Source: Brucepastera parasyntrophica
GTDB lineage: Bacteria; Spirochaetota; Spirochaetia; Treponematales; Treponemataceae
NCBI RefSeq assembly: GCF_022376835.1
Contig: NZ_CP084606.1
Location: 1,606,501-1,670,500, forward strand
Length of the DNA: 64,000 bases
Direction of reading: 5' to 3'
The notes beneath the pieces were generated by a model. That model searched no databases, had not been told where the DNA came from, and saw only the letters and a program-made list of their open reading frames with translations. Both the position numbers and the translations under genes were made by a program. Below, piece by piece: positions 37,062 to 45,807 of this stretch (positions are counted from its first letter, which is position 1; each line of letters opens with the position of its first letter).

Positions 37062-38374
37062 TTAAGACCGGAGGTCGATTATAATTGCTCCGGATTTTTT
37101 ATCCCTCATCAGGTTTTTCCCGGAAAACGGGACGGAAATAAGAGAGCCTGACTCGCAACTCTTAAGGTAATCCGCCGCCTGATATTTTCCCGAAACAAGA
37201 ACCAGCCCTATTTCCGAGCAGCCGTATCTTCCCGAATGAAAATCGGGGAGCTGAATCATATCCGAAAAAATCCGTATATTTAAAACCTTTCCGGCGTCCC
37301 GGCTTTCTCCCGTATGCGGCGCTTTCTTTTTTCCGGACGGTCATCGGGGTCCCGCGCCGCATAGAGAAAAGTCAACGCGGCCCGGTCTTTTGAGAGGCCG
37401 GAATCCCCGGAAAGTTTGTGCAGCTGAGCCGGAGCGGAGGCCGTATCAAAAACAAAATGACACCATTTTCTGCTGTTTTTGCCGGCAAGCGGACAGAGTT
37501 CAGTATGGGGACAGGGAAATACCGGGAGAAAATCCAGCCGGCCGAGGGCCTCACGCATCAGGGAAATAAACCTGCCGGCGGCGGGAATTCCCGGCTCTAC
37601 CAGCAAAACGGAAGCCTGAGGCTGAACATAGTTTTCGATTATTCCGGCGTACAATTGTATCTGCCGTTCAAGAGAGCGCGGGTTATTCCAGAATAATTCA
37701 TTAAACATATTCGCGCTCGCGGCGAACCTGACTTTTCTGTGCAGGGGCACGCCCGCCTCACCTTTTACCCGTGTAATATGCCAGGGAGTATTTCCGGTCC
37801 TGGCGGCGAAATGCAGGAAAATTTCCTCGCCGGCGGAAAGCGCGTTCTGGGAAACATCAACACAGTACCATGAAATCTTTTTGTCCCGTAAATCGGGGCG
37901 GGCTATCCAGAGGGCAACCGGCAAGGTAAGCGGACCCGAACCGAGATCAAGGGCAAAGTCTCCGTCTTCAAGTTCAAGAGGCAGGGATGTAAAAAGGCGG
38001 ACAAGCCTGACAAGGTTCCACCACATATAATAACGGATATAGGCTGAAAGAACGGAAGGGTCATTCATATACCCGACCCGTCTTGTATTCCGTTCATCCG
38101 TCAGGCTGCGGGACAGCTGCCGTATATCATCGTTCAGCTGCCGGCGTTTTTTACTGTCCAGAGGCATAACTTCCTGGACTATTGACGGAAACTGTTCGAG
38201 CAGATTTCCGGAGCCGGAGGTCAGCGGCGGAAAAACGGCGGGGCCTTCTTCAGGGCGGATGAAGCCCAGGCGGACCATACTCCGCCCCTGTTCCGCTTTT
38301 CTTTTTATAGGCCGGTCTGTTTTTCCGGATTTTTCCCCCGGACGGGAATTACTGTATTTCGGGTTCCGGTTCAT
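37062..38374 (-). CDS. Rsm22-like small-subunit rRNA methyltransferase (one frameshift)
   Basis: This protein of about 437 residues has a Rossmann methyltransferase core (FALDLGSGPLTLPVALW), NMFNELFWNN, and the Rsm22 Cys pattern FPCPHTELCPL...WCHF that probably binds an iron-sulphur cluster. The C-terminus IREKAGRDAGKVLNIRIFSD continues to the stop at 37062 only after one base is restored near 37300; without it the frame ends at 37280. The ATG at 38374 overlaps the merR end. The family acts on mitochondrial and bacterial small ribosomal subunits. Confidence 0.75.
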
Positions 38375-38696
38375 TTTCCGTATTCCATTTGTGCGCAATA
38401 GCGTACATGTCGAGAAGTTCCGATCTGATGGCGTCTATGCCTTCGCGTATCTGCAGGGCGCGGGAATCGGTAAGCTCCGTGAGAAGCTGCTCTCCGGCCC
38501 CTTCAATTGTGTATTTTTTTTTCTGCACGAGAAACTGTATGCGTGAAATAAGTTCAACTGTTCGGCGGGAATAAAACCGCCTCCCCTGCCCGTCCTTGCG
38601 GGGACGGATAAGAGGTATGACTTCCTCCCAGTAGCGGAGAACGTGGGCTTTTACGCCGGTGATTTTTTCAACCTGCCCTATGGAAAATTCTGCCAT
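38349..38696 (-). CDS. MerR-family transcriptional regulator
   Basis: This 115-residue protein has an N-terminal winged helix (MAEFSIGQVEKITGVKAHVLRYWE, with the wing PRKDGQGRRFYSRR) and a long dimerisation helix (IQFLVQKKKYTIEGAGEQLL). It lacks the C-terminal Cys cluster of metal-sensing MerR proteins, and the ligand is unknown. The start at 38696 is set by AAAGGAG, spacing only 3 nt; this RBS is part of the repeated hairpin element at 38697-38770. It may regulate the downstream rsm22-like gene. Confidence 0.85.
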   Translation of the reverse strand: MAEFSIGQVEKITGVKAHVLRYWEEVIPLIRPRKDGQGRRFYSRRTVELISRIQFLVQKKKYTIEGAGEQLLTELTDSRALQIREGIDAIRSELLDMYAIAHKWNTENEPEPEIQ

Positions 38697-38770
38697 ATAC
38701 TCCTTTAAGTGACGTTTCTGATACAAAGAATCAGCTGATTTTTTGTATCAGAAATACGAACAACCGGAAA
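38697..38770 (-). repeat. Structured hairpin + RBS repeat, copy 2
   Basis: Copy of the element at 36067. The core palindrome 38715-38754 has the same TCAGCTGA centre and GATACAAA/TTTGTATC arms, the flank CAACCGGAA on one side and AAAGGAGTAT (the merR RBS) on the other. The outer pair is C-G here where copy 1 has T-A. Confidence 0.8.
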
Positions 38771-38776
38771 CACGAT

Positions 38777-38825
38777 ACTTATTACAGGACTTATTATAAG
38801 TATTATAATAAGTCCTGTAATAAGT
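38777..38825. other. Perfect 22-bp inverted repeat downstream of der
   Basis: Arms begin ACTTATTACAGGACTTATT and pair exactly over 22 bp around AGTAT. It lies 4 bp beyond the der stop and 6 bp from hairpin element copy 2. It could terminate der transcription, but sits in the same place as the unrelated palindrome beside copy 1. Confidence 0.75.
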
Positions 38826-38828
38826 GAT

Positions 38829-40248
38829 TTACCGGGCTTCCCATTTTTTCCGGCTCCCCTTTACCTCGACAACGACAGGTATATGTGTGAAGCCTAAATC
38901 CTTCCGTATGCGGTTTCTGATGTACGCGATATAGGATTCCGTAACGGCGTCCGGGCGGGTAGCAAAAACCAGAAACTTCACCGGGTTTGTCTGGGTCTGG
39001 ACTATATACCTGAGTTTGAATTTATTGGTACGTCCCTGCGGGGGCGGAGACGCCTGTATCCAGTCATTAAGGGCAATGTTAAGCGCTGAAGTTTCAATTT
39101 TTTTGAAAGTTCTCCATACAATTCAATGGCGGTATTCAGCAGGTCCTTTATTCCTTCCCCCTGAAGGGCCGAAAGCGCGAGGACCGGGGCAAATTCCATA
39201 TGCCCGAACATAATTCTCATGTTTTTAACAGTTTCCCGGAAGGTTTTCTTTTCCTGATTCATCAGGTCCCATTTATTGAGGATAAAAATAACACCCAGCC
39301 CTTCCTGCGTCGCGTGCGCAATAATCTTTTTGTCCTGATCAGCCAGACCTTCCCGGGCATCTATCATATGAAAAACAATGTCCGCGCCTTTAAGGGTTTT
39401 TATGGCCCTGTTAACGGAATAGTATTCTATGTTTTCCTTTACCCTGCTCTTGCGCCGGATTCCGGCCGTATCGAGCACCTGGAATTTCTGTCCCCTGTAT
39501 GTAAATTCACCTTCGACAACGTCTCTTGTTGTTCCCGCGATGTCGGAAACGATTGAAGCGTCGGTCCCGGTTAACCGGTTGGCCAGGGTCGACTTGCCGG
39601 TATTCGGTTTTCCGACAATGGCAATCCGTATCCGTTTTTCTTCTTCACCTTCCAGAACACCGGAAAAATCAAGAGGCGCGGTGAGGGCTTCTTCAAGTTC
39701 AAGAATATTGTCGCCGTGTTCGGCGCTGATAAAATATACTTCCTTAAAACCGTAGCGAAAAAAATTCCACGCGTCAGATTCCTTTCTGCCGCCCTCTGTT
39801 TTATTTACCGCAACAACCAGCTTTTTATTATAGGGACGAAGCAATTCAATGAATTCCTCATCCTCGGCTGTAGGGGACCCGGCCTCAAGAAGGAGCAGAA
39901 TCTCATCGGCTTTTTTCAGGGAAGCAAGGGTTTTTTCAACAACAAGCTCATCCATTACCGCGCCGTCAGTTCCGGCTTCCCGGTCAAGTTTAAAACCGCC
40001 GGTATCCATAATCCGGACCGGCTTTCCGTTTATAAAAGCCTCAGCTTCTATGGGGTCCCGGGTTACCCCGGGGTCGGATCGGTTATCGCGCGCCGGGTAT
40101 GAAGGAACCGGTTAAAAAGGGTGGATTTGCCGACATTCGGCCTTCCGACAATTACTATCAGAGGAAGGTTATGGTATACCGCGGTTTCATCAAATACCCG
40201 GCTGGAGGCGCTTTCAGATCTTTCCGGCGGGATGTTATTGTCATTCAT
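38829..40248 (-). CDS. der: Der/EngA GTPase, ribosome assembly (two frameshifts)
   Basis: A double-GTPase of about 473 residues: first G domain ([15 protein letters not shown]), second G domain ([41 protein letters not shown]), and a KH-like C-terminus. One G is missing from CCCCGGGG near 40070 (joins [15 protein letters not shown]), and one A from AAAAAAA near 39105 (joins ELSKK to [12 protein letters not shown], ending SRKKWEAR). Der is essential for 50S maturation, so two real frameshifts are unlikely; these are the best evidence that the sequence has base losses. It overlaps ptsI by 8 bp. Confidence 0.9.
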
Positions 40249-41992
40249 AGCTTTTTATTTTTCCCTGTATCAGTTTTTTAATTTCACGCGCCGCCGACAT
40301 TTCCATGGCGGCTTCGGCCAGCTCGGCGGCTTCCTCCACGGAAACCTTGCGGATCAGATCCCTTACGGCGCTGATAAAAACAGGGGCCATGCTGAAGGTA
40401 CGGAGGCCCATTCCTATCAGCAGAAAAACCGCGCCGGGGTCTCCGGCCATTTCCCCGCACATTGACACTTCGACCCCGGAACGTTTCCCCGCGGTGATTG
40501 TCCTCTTTATCAGCCGCAGAACGGCCGGGTTATAATAATCGTAGAGATAGGCGACTTTGGGATTTTCACGGTCAACTGCCATGGTATACTGTATCAGATC
40601 ATTTGTTCCTATGGACATGAAGTCGACTTTTTTCGCGAAAAGGTCAGCGCAGGTCGCGGCTGACGGGACTTCAATCATAATACCGGTTTTTACGTTTTTA
40701 TTAAAAGGGATTCTGTTTTTTACACAGGAGGCTTTTACGTCTTCAAATATTTCCAGCACAATATCCAGCTCTTCCATGTTTGAAATCATGGGGAACATAA
40801 TGCGGAGATCACCATAATTGCTTGCCCTCAGGAGAGCCCTCAGCTGCGCGGAAAACATGTCGCGGTGATCAATGCTGTAGCGGATAGCCCGCCATCCGAG
40901 CAGGGGATTTTTTTCTTCAAGAACAGCCTGTTCGTGCAGCATCTTGTCGGCGCCCGCATCAAGGGTCCTTATTACCGCAGGGTATCCGTCAAGATTTTTC
41001 ACTACCTCACGATATACCGCGAACTGGGTTTCTTCATCGGGAAGGACGTCCGAACCGAGAAAAAGATATTCCGATCTGAAAAGGCCGACTCCTTCCGCTC
41101 CTTTTTCCTTTGCGTCCCGGACTTCATCGGCAAGCGCAATATTGGCGCGAAGAGAAATAGCGGCCCCGTCCGTTGTTACGGCAGGCAGTTTTTTCCGTTT
41201 CGGCCCGGACCCTGTTTTCTCTCCCGTATCCTTTTTTCTTTTTGCATCGCTGCGGGACCGGTAAAAAGACAGAACGTCGGCAGGCGGGTCAATTATTACA
41301 AGACCGTCATCGGCGTCAAGAACAATTTCCATTCCATCCGATAAAAGGCCCAGTATTCCCCGCAGGCCCATAACGGCGGGGATACGCCATGTCCGCGCCA
41401 GGATTGCTACGTGGCTTGTGGCGCCGCCTTCTTCAAGCAGGATACCTGCTATTTCAGCGTCTTTCAGGGCAAGGGCTTCCGAGGGCTTAAGGTTTTTTGC
41501 CGCCAGAATTGTTCCCGGAGGAACAAAGCGGTCTATCGAATCCACAGCTGTTTTTGCCGTACCATCCTGCAGGAGGTGATTCATTACCCGCCCGAAAGCA
41601 TCTTCAATATCAACGGCCCGCTCGGCAAGATAGGTATCGCCGCTTGCCCTGAGGACGGCGGTAGTTTCGTCTATCTTGTTTTTAAGAATGTTTTCAACAT
41701 TCAGTTTTTTCGATTTCAGATCAGCGTGAATCTGGGGTATAAATTCGGGATCGGATAGCATCATCAGGTGCGCTTCCAGAATCTCGGACTGGAATTTATT
41801 CCTGTCATCCTTGAGAAGCAGAATTTCCTCACGCGATTGTTCAAGCGCGGTCTGAAACCGTTTCCACTGTGTCTCTATATCTGCGGAATCTATGCGGTAT
41901 TTGGGAATTGCGGCTGTTTTTTCTTCCCGGAAACAAAAAACCGGAGCCACAGCAATACCGGGAGATGCCGACAGGCCTTCTAATTTTCTCAC
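40241..41992 (-). CDS. ptsI: PtsI, phosphoenolpyruvate-protein phosphotransferase (Enzyme I)
   Basis: This 583-residue Enzyme I has the phospho-acceptor His in [52 protein letters not shown] and the catalytic Cys in [10 protein letters not shown]. It passes phosphate from PEP to HPr. No HPr or sugar-specific EII is beside it; together with the EIIC-EAL fusion this hints at a regulatory PTS. The start is a GTG at 41992, because a TATAAT ends 6 bp before it and the protein then begins [14 protein letters not shown] as in the family; no RBS. Confidence 0.93.
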   Translation of the reverse strand: MRKLEGLSASPGIAVAPVFCFREEKTAAIPKYRIDSADIETQWKRFQTALEQSREEILLLKDDRNKFQSEILEAHLMMLSDPEFIPQIHADLKSKKLNVENILKNKIDETTAVLRASGDTYLAERAVDIEDAFGRVMNHLLQDGTAKTAVDSIDRFVPPGTILAAKNLKPSEALALKDAEIAGILLEEGGATSHVAILARTWRIPAVMGLRGILGLLSDGMEIVLDADDGLVIIDPPADVLSFYRSRSDAKRKKDTGEKTGSGPKRKKLPAVTTDGAAISLRANIALADEVRDAKEKGAEGVGLFRSEYLFLGSDVLPDEETQFAVYREVVKNLDGYPAVIRTLDAGADKMLHEQAVLEEKNPLLGWRAIRYSIDHRDMFSAQLRALLRASNYGDLRIMFPMISNMEELDIVLEIFEDVKASCVKNRIPFNKNVKTGIMIEVPSAATCADLFAKKVDFMSIGTNDLIQYTMAVDRENPKVAYLYDYYNPAVLRLIKRTITAGKRSGVEVSMCGEMAGDPGAVFLLIGMGLRTFSMAPVFISAVRDLIRKVSVEEAAELAEAAMEMSAAREIKKLIQGKIKSYE

Positions 41993-41998
41993 AGTAAT

Positions 41999-42004
41999 AT
42001 TATA
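41999..42004 (-). promoter_or_regulatory. ptsI -10 element (leaderless)
   Basis: TATAAT on the minus strand (42004-41999), 6 bp before the GTG start; the -35 is weak. Confidence 0.55.
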
Positions 42005-42020
42005 AAGAAAAAAAACAGCC

Positions 42021-42049
42021 TTGCATACAGCCCGAAATAATCGTATCAT
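42021..42049 (+). promoter_or_regulatory. Promoter of the GerMN gene (leaderless)
   Basis: TTGCAT (42021-42026), 17-bp spacer, TATCAT (42044-42049), then 6 bp and the ATG at 42056. It is divergent from the ptsI promoter, with overlapping sequence. Confidence 0.6.
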
Positions 42050-42055
42050 AACCGC

Positions 42056-42885
42056 ATGGCAGAGAAAAAGAAAAAAAATCGGCACCTCTGGGCTGTTTGT
42101 TCTGGATAGCGTTTATTCTGCTTGTTCTCGTTCTTTTTTTACTTAACAGAAAAAATATCAGCACTGTGCTTGAAAAAACAGGAGCCGGGGACATGCTCTT
42201 CGGCAAAAAACACACGGAAGCGACGGATACCGGTCCCCGGATCCCTCCGATACAGACTAATGATGATATAACTCTTGTGCCCGCCGGAGGCGACGGCAGC
42301 GGAGCGGCGCCGGAACAGCCGGCACCATCCGGCGATATTACGGTGGTTTCGCAGCCGGAACAGCCGGCCTCGCAGGGAACAAACACACAAGCTCCGGCGG
42401 AACAGCCGCAAACTGCCGCCCCCGTTCAGCCGCAGGTAAAGCCGCCGCAGGAAGTTCCGCAGGCGACCCGGAAAACAACGCTGTTTTTTGTCTCAATAGA
42501 TGCTGACGGCAGAGTTGTCCGCCATGAAGTTACGCGGGAAATTCCTCAAACGGATTCACCTCTGACCGAAACCCTCCGGGTCCTCTTTCAGGGGACCAAC
42601 GCCGCCGAAGCAAAAAGGGGACTGCGCTCCCTCATTCCGCAGGGAACAAGACTCCTCTCCGCCTCGGTCAGGGACGGTGTAGCAAGGCTGAATGTGAGCG
42701 AGGAGTTTCAGTTTAACCAGTTCGGCATTGAAGGGTATCTCGGGCAGCTTGCCCAGATTGTATATACGGCCACTGCGTTCCCGACGGTTAATTCCGTTCA
42801 GTTTCTGATTGAAGGCCAGCAGCGGGAATACCTCGGAGCAGAAGGGGTCTGGATCGGGACGCCGCTTACCAGGGACAAATTTTAG
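42056..42885 (+). CDS. GerMN-domain membrane-anchored protein (one frameshift)
   Basis: MAEKKKKK followed, after restoring one A in an A8 run, by SAPLGCLFWIAFILLVLVLFLL gives an N-terminal anchor. A Pro/Gln-rich linker (about 60-125) leads to a GerMN domain: TETLRVLFQGTNAAEAKRGL, LIPQGTRLLSASVRDGVARL and EGYLGQLAQIVYTATAFPTV. The domain is known from spore germination (GerM) and many non-sporulating bacteria, with a peptidoglycan-associated role suggested. It is about 276 residues. Confidence 0.82.
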
Positions 42886-43035
42886 ACGGGAGATATAACA
42901 TTCCGGAGCAAAACATCCTGAAGGACGGCGGTAAATATTTCTGTTTCCGCCGGTTCTTTAAGAAGTTGTCCTTTTATTTATCCGGATAATATGAACCGGA
43001 GTTACCTGTACTATCTGCGGCGTGAAAGAATTTTT

Positions 43036-43063
43036 ACAGCCGGGATTAATACAAAACCCGGCT
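43036..43063 (+). other. Hairpin after the GerMN gene
   Basis: AGCCGGG and CCCGGCT pair around an AT-rich loop, about 150 bp after the GerMN stop and 30 bp beyond the end of the convergent membrane protein gene. An earlier GGCGG/CCGCC hairpin lies near 42930-42955. Either may terminate; no clear T run. Confidence 0.4.
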
Positions 43064-43091
43064 TACTATTTCATCCTGAATTTCTGCCTTT

Positions 43092-43958
43092 CTACTCATG
43101 AATATCGTCTACTCTTCCATTGGAATGATACTGTTTTCCCACTACCTTGCGCTGTTTTGCCCAGGCGTCCCCCAGGCCGCTGCTAAATACAAGGCTTATT
43201 CCGATAAAGACACTGACAATCAGAACGACGAACCGGAAGCCTTCATTTATGGTCCGTATAAAGCGGTTAATGGGCGGATAATTTACAATAGTCCCCATTA
43301 CAGGATGTTTCTTTTCATATGTCAGCCATCTAAGGTTGTAAATACCTTCACTCGCTTCGTCTGAAAGCAGCCTGCCCGCGCCATATTTTGCCCGGTGAGC
43401 TTCAAGTATTTCTTCATACATCTGGCTGATTTCAGGATCCTGAAGCATCTCTTCCAGCTCTATGTTCCTGATAGTAAACTCGGGGAAAAAAGCCGCAAAA
43501 AGAAAGACCAGAACCGCCAGAATAACAACGGTCTTAAACCAGAAGAAAATCCTGGAGAATACGGATTTACCGCCCGCCGCAGGACTGACCTCTTCGGCAT
43601 AATCCGGATTCGCCTCCATACTGCTTTCCAGTTCTTTCATTACCTGGAGGATCGCATCGGCGGAGACCGAGCCTTCTTCCACACTGACATATATCCATGA
43701 CATATCAACAACAACATCGGAGGAGGCAATACCATCCGTACAGGCGGCCAGGGTTTTTACCAGGGTTTTTTCAAGGTCTTTCGGTATTTCTTTTACCCAG
43801 AACCCAAGATACGGCCCACCGCTTTTATCGGCAAGACCGAAATAAAGCCATACCTGTCCCGGAATCAATACTCTATAAGTCGCTTTTTTATTCATTCCCT
43901 CAGGGGCAAATTTAAGCTGCTTATTCAATGCCTTAAAAATTTCTTTTCCTGATGACAT
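43092..43958 (-). CDS. Membrane protein of unknown function
   Basis: This 288-residue protein has a soluble N-terminal domain (1-125: KATYRVLIPGQVWLYFGLAD, SWIYVSVEEGSVSADAI), a first transmembrane helix (FFWFKTVVILAVLVFLFAAFF, about 137-157), a short extracytoplasmic helix pair (EEMLQDPEISQMYEEILEAH), and a second helix near the end (FVVLIVSVFIGISLVFSSG). No family is recognised. AAGGAG lies 8 bp before the ATG. TTGACA and TATATT occur upstream (about 44020-43995) but at a spacing of 19. Confidence 0.55.
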   Translation of the reverse strand: MSSGKEIFKALNKQLKFAPEGMNKKATYRVLIPGQVWLYFGLADKSGGPYLGFWVKEIPKDLEKTLVKTLAACTDGIASSDVVVDMSWIYVSVEEGSVSADAILQVMKELESSMEANPDYAEEVSPAAGGKSVFSRIFFWFKTVVILAVLVFLFAAFFPEFTIRNIELEEMLQDPEISQMYEEILEAHRAKYGAGRLLSDEASEGIYNLRWLTYEKKHPVMGTIVNYPPINRFIRTINEGFRFVVLIVSVFIGISLVFSSGLGDAWAKQRKVVGKQYHSNGRVDDIHE

Positions 43959-44059
43959 ACAATAAACTCCTTAACAGGTACAACATCTTCTTAATATAGT
44001 TGCATATAATTGGGCTTTGTCAAGTTTTATTTTTTTGATGCCGGGCAAAAGAGATAATT

Positions 44060-44550
44060 TCACCCTATAAGCTAAAAGGGAGTGTTTCACCCCTGTTTAT
44101 CGCCCTTGCGGACTACAAGGGCGCCAATATATTGATGCATCCAAGGACCTTACAACACATTTTCTTTTCCCCGCCGAACCTGATCCCCTTGGATGAAAAC
44201 ATACCGCGGACGCACTGAAAAGCTGTGATCCTTTTGACTCCGTTATCACCTCAAATACCGCAAATATTGACCTGATCCGCAGGAGACTCTATCTGGCGGA
44301 CCTTTGCTCCATCCGTACAAACCGGCTCAAGATGCAGCTTGCGGATAATTCCGGCGCCTGCGCTACGCTCCCATTTCAATTTCACTACCAGCATGTTTCT
44401 GTCCGGCAAGCGACAGGTTTAATTCGGATGTATTTGACCGGCGGCATCTTATGTACAACGGATACAATTACTCCGATGACTTCTGTTGTCTTGCCGGCTG
44501 GCTATTACATAAAAATCAAAAAAGCTATGACTCCATGCACACTATAAAAA
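44060..44550 (+). pseudogene. Possible degraded coding region, unknown
   Basis: The 700-bp stretch 43980-44688 holds no intact gene. In three frames coherent-looking pieces follow one another: AKRECFTPVYRPCGLQGRQY, then LIRRRLYLADLCSIRTNRLK and FHYQHVSVRQATG, then NSDVFDRRHLMYNGYNYSDD. I do not recognise a family. It may be a remnant gene or a heavily mis-sequenced one; evidence is weak. Confidence 0.2.
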
Positions 44551-44556
44551 TGATCC

Positions 44557-44594
44557 TCACAAAAGTCTGCTGTTTTTATCACAATTCCCTCATG
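44557..44594 (+). promoter_or_regulatory. OmpR-type operator, site 1
   Basis: TCACA half-sites at 44557, 44579 and a near-match TCATG at 44590: spacing 22 and 11 bp. The surrounding sequence (ATCCTCACA...TCACAATTCCCTCA) matches site 2 at 50439 closely. It lies about 95 bp upstream of the alpha/beta hydrolase start. Confidence 0.6.
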
Positions 44595-44688
44595 ACTCTA
44601 TGGGATATTTATCCTGTACACAAATGGATAAGCGGAGGAAAGCAAGGACCGCCGCTAATCCGGAAATCTAATGAATCAGGAGCAGAGT

Positions 44689-45729
44689 ATGAATTTACGA
44701 ATGATTGCCACAGCTACGGCTTTTCTTGCCGTGGTATCCGCAGCAGTATTCGGCTCAGGAAGAGCAGAGGAGAAACCCATGTCATCAGCGACATTCCCGC
44801 CCAGCGGTATCGTGACCGTCGAACGGGTCACCTTCAAGAACAGAATTAACATTGATGTGGCCGGGGACCTGTATATCCCCAAGCAAATTGTCCGGTCCGC
44901 GCGGCACCCGGCCATTGCCGTGGGCCATCCCTTCGGCGGCGTCAAGGAACAGACCTCCGGCCTTCACGCTCAGAAAATGGCTGAACTGGGTTATATCACC
45001 TTGGCGTTCGACGCGTCTTTTTATGGTGACAGCGGCGGCGAACCTCGGCACATTGAAGTCCCGGAAATCAGGGTGGAGGATTTCAGCGCCGCGGTGGATT
45101 TCCTGAGCAACCATCCCCTGGTGGACCCCGGCCGCATCGGGGTTATCGGTATCTGCGGCGGGGGCGGCTATTCGGTCAGCGCGGCGGCAATTGACCACCG
45201 CATTAAAGCCGCGGCCACGGTCAGCATGTACGACATGGGCCGGGCACGCAGGCAGGGACTGGGCGATGTGATTACCTATGATCAGCGCATGAAAACTCTG
45301 GATGAGATAGGCGAACAGCGTACCAGGGAATTCAGGGGCGAACCCAGGCGGGACATTGTAGCTATTCCTGAAAAACTCTCTCCCGGCGACACAGAGAATA
45401 CCCGGGAGTTTTTCGATTATTACCGCACACCCAGAGGCTATCACCCGAACTTATCACCCACCGGCTATTCTTTTACCAGCCTTGCGCCAATGATGAACTT
45501 CTTTCCGTTTGTACAGATTGAAACTATCTCTCCCAGACCGCTTCTTTTTATTGTGGGAGAGCGGGCAGTGTCAGCATATTTCAGTGAGGATGCTTACAGC
45601 AAGGCTGCGGAACCAAAGGAACTTTTTGTGGTGCCCGGGGCTTCCCATGTGGACCTGTATGACGTTCCCCAGTATATGGCTGTTTCTATTCCCAAGATGG
45701 ACTCTTTCTTTAAACAGTATCTGAGATAA
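44689..45729 (+). CDS. Alpha/beta hydrolase, Cys-nucleophile dienelactone-hydrolase-like
   Basis: This 346-residue exported hydrolase has a signal peptide (MNLRMIATATAFLAVVSAAVFGSG), AVGHPFGGVKEQTSGLHAQK, the nucleophile elbow GVIGICGGGGYS (Cys in place of Ser) and a late acid/His pair in VPGASHVDLYDV. The Cys elbow recalls dienelactone hydrolases. The start at 44689 has CAGGAG 6 bp upstream. It precedes the cupin gene by 79 bp, probably in one operon, under the TCACA operator at 44557. The substrate is unknown. Confidence 0.8.
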   Translation: MNLRMIATATAFLAVVSAAVFGSGRAEEKPMSSATFPPSGIVTVERVTFKNRINIDVAGDLYIPKQIVRSARHPAIAVGHPFGGVKEQTSGLHAQKMAELGYITLAFDASFYGDSGGEPRHIEVPEIRVEDFSAAVDFLSNHPLVDPGRIGVIGICGGGGYSVSAAAIDHRIKAAATVSMYDMGRARRQGLGDVITYDQRMKTLDEIGEQRTREFRGEPRRDIVAIPEKLSPGDTENTREFFDYYRTPRGYHPNLSPTGYSFTSLAPMMNFFPFVQIETISPRPLLFIVGERAVSAYFSEDAYSKAAEPKELFVVPGASHVDLYDVPQYMAVSIPKMDSFFKQYLR

Positions 45730-45807
45730 AACACAACAAATGCCCAGTCCCGGGACCGGCTTCCGGAAGTGGGCATTAAAAATTATGAAACCCCAAGGAG
45801 TTTACCA

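Noticed and set aside
44785-45444. Antisense frame over the alpha/beta hydrolase
   Set aside because: No RBS, no motif; the sense gene has signal peptide and active-site motifs.
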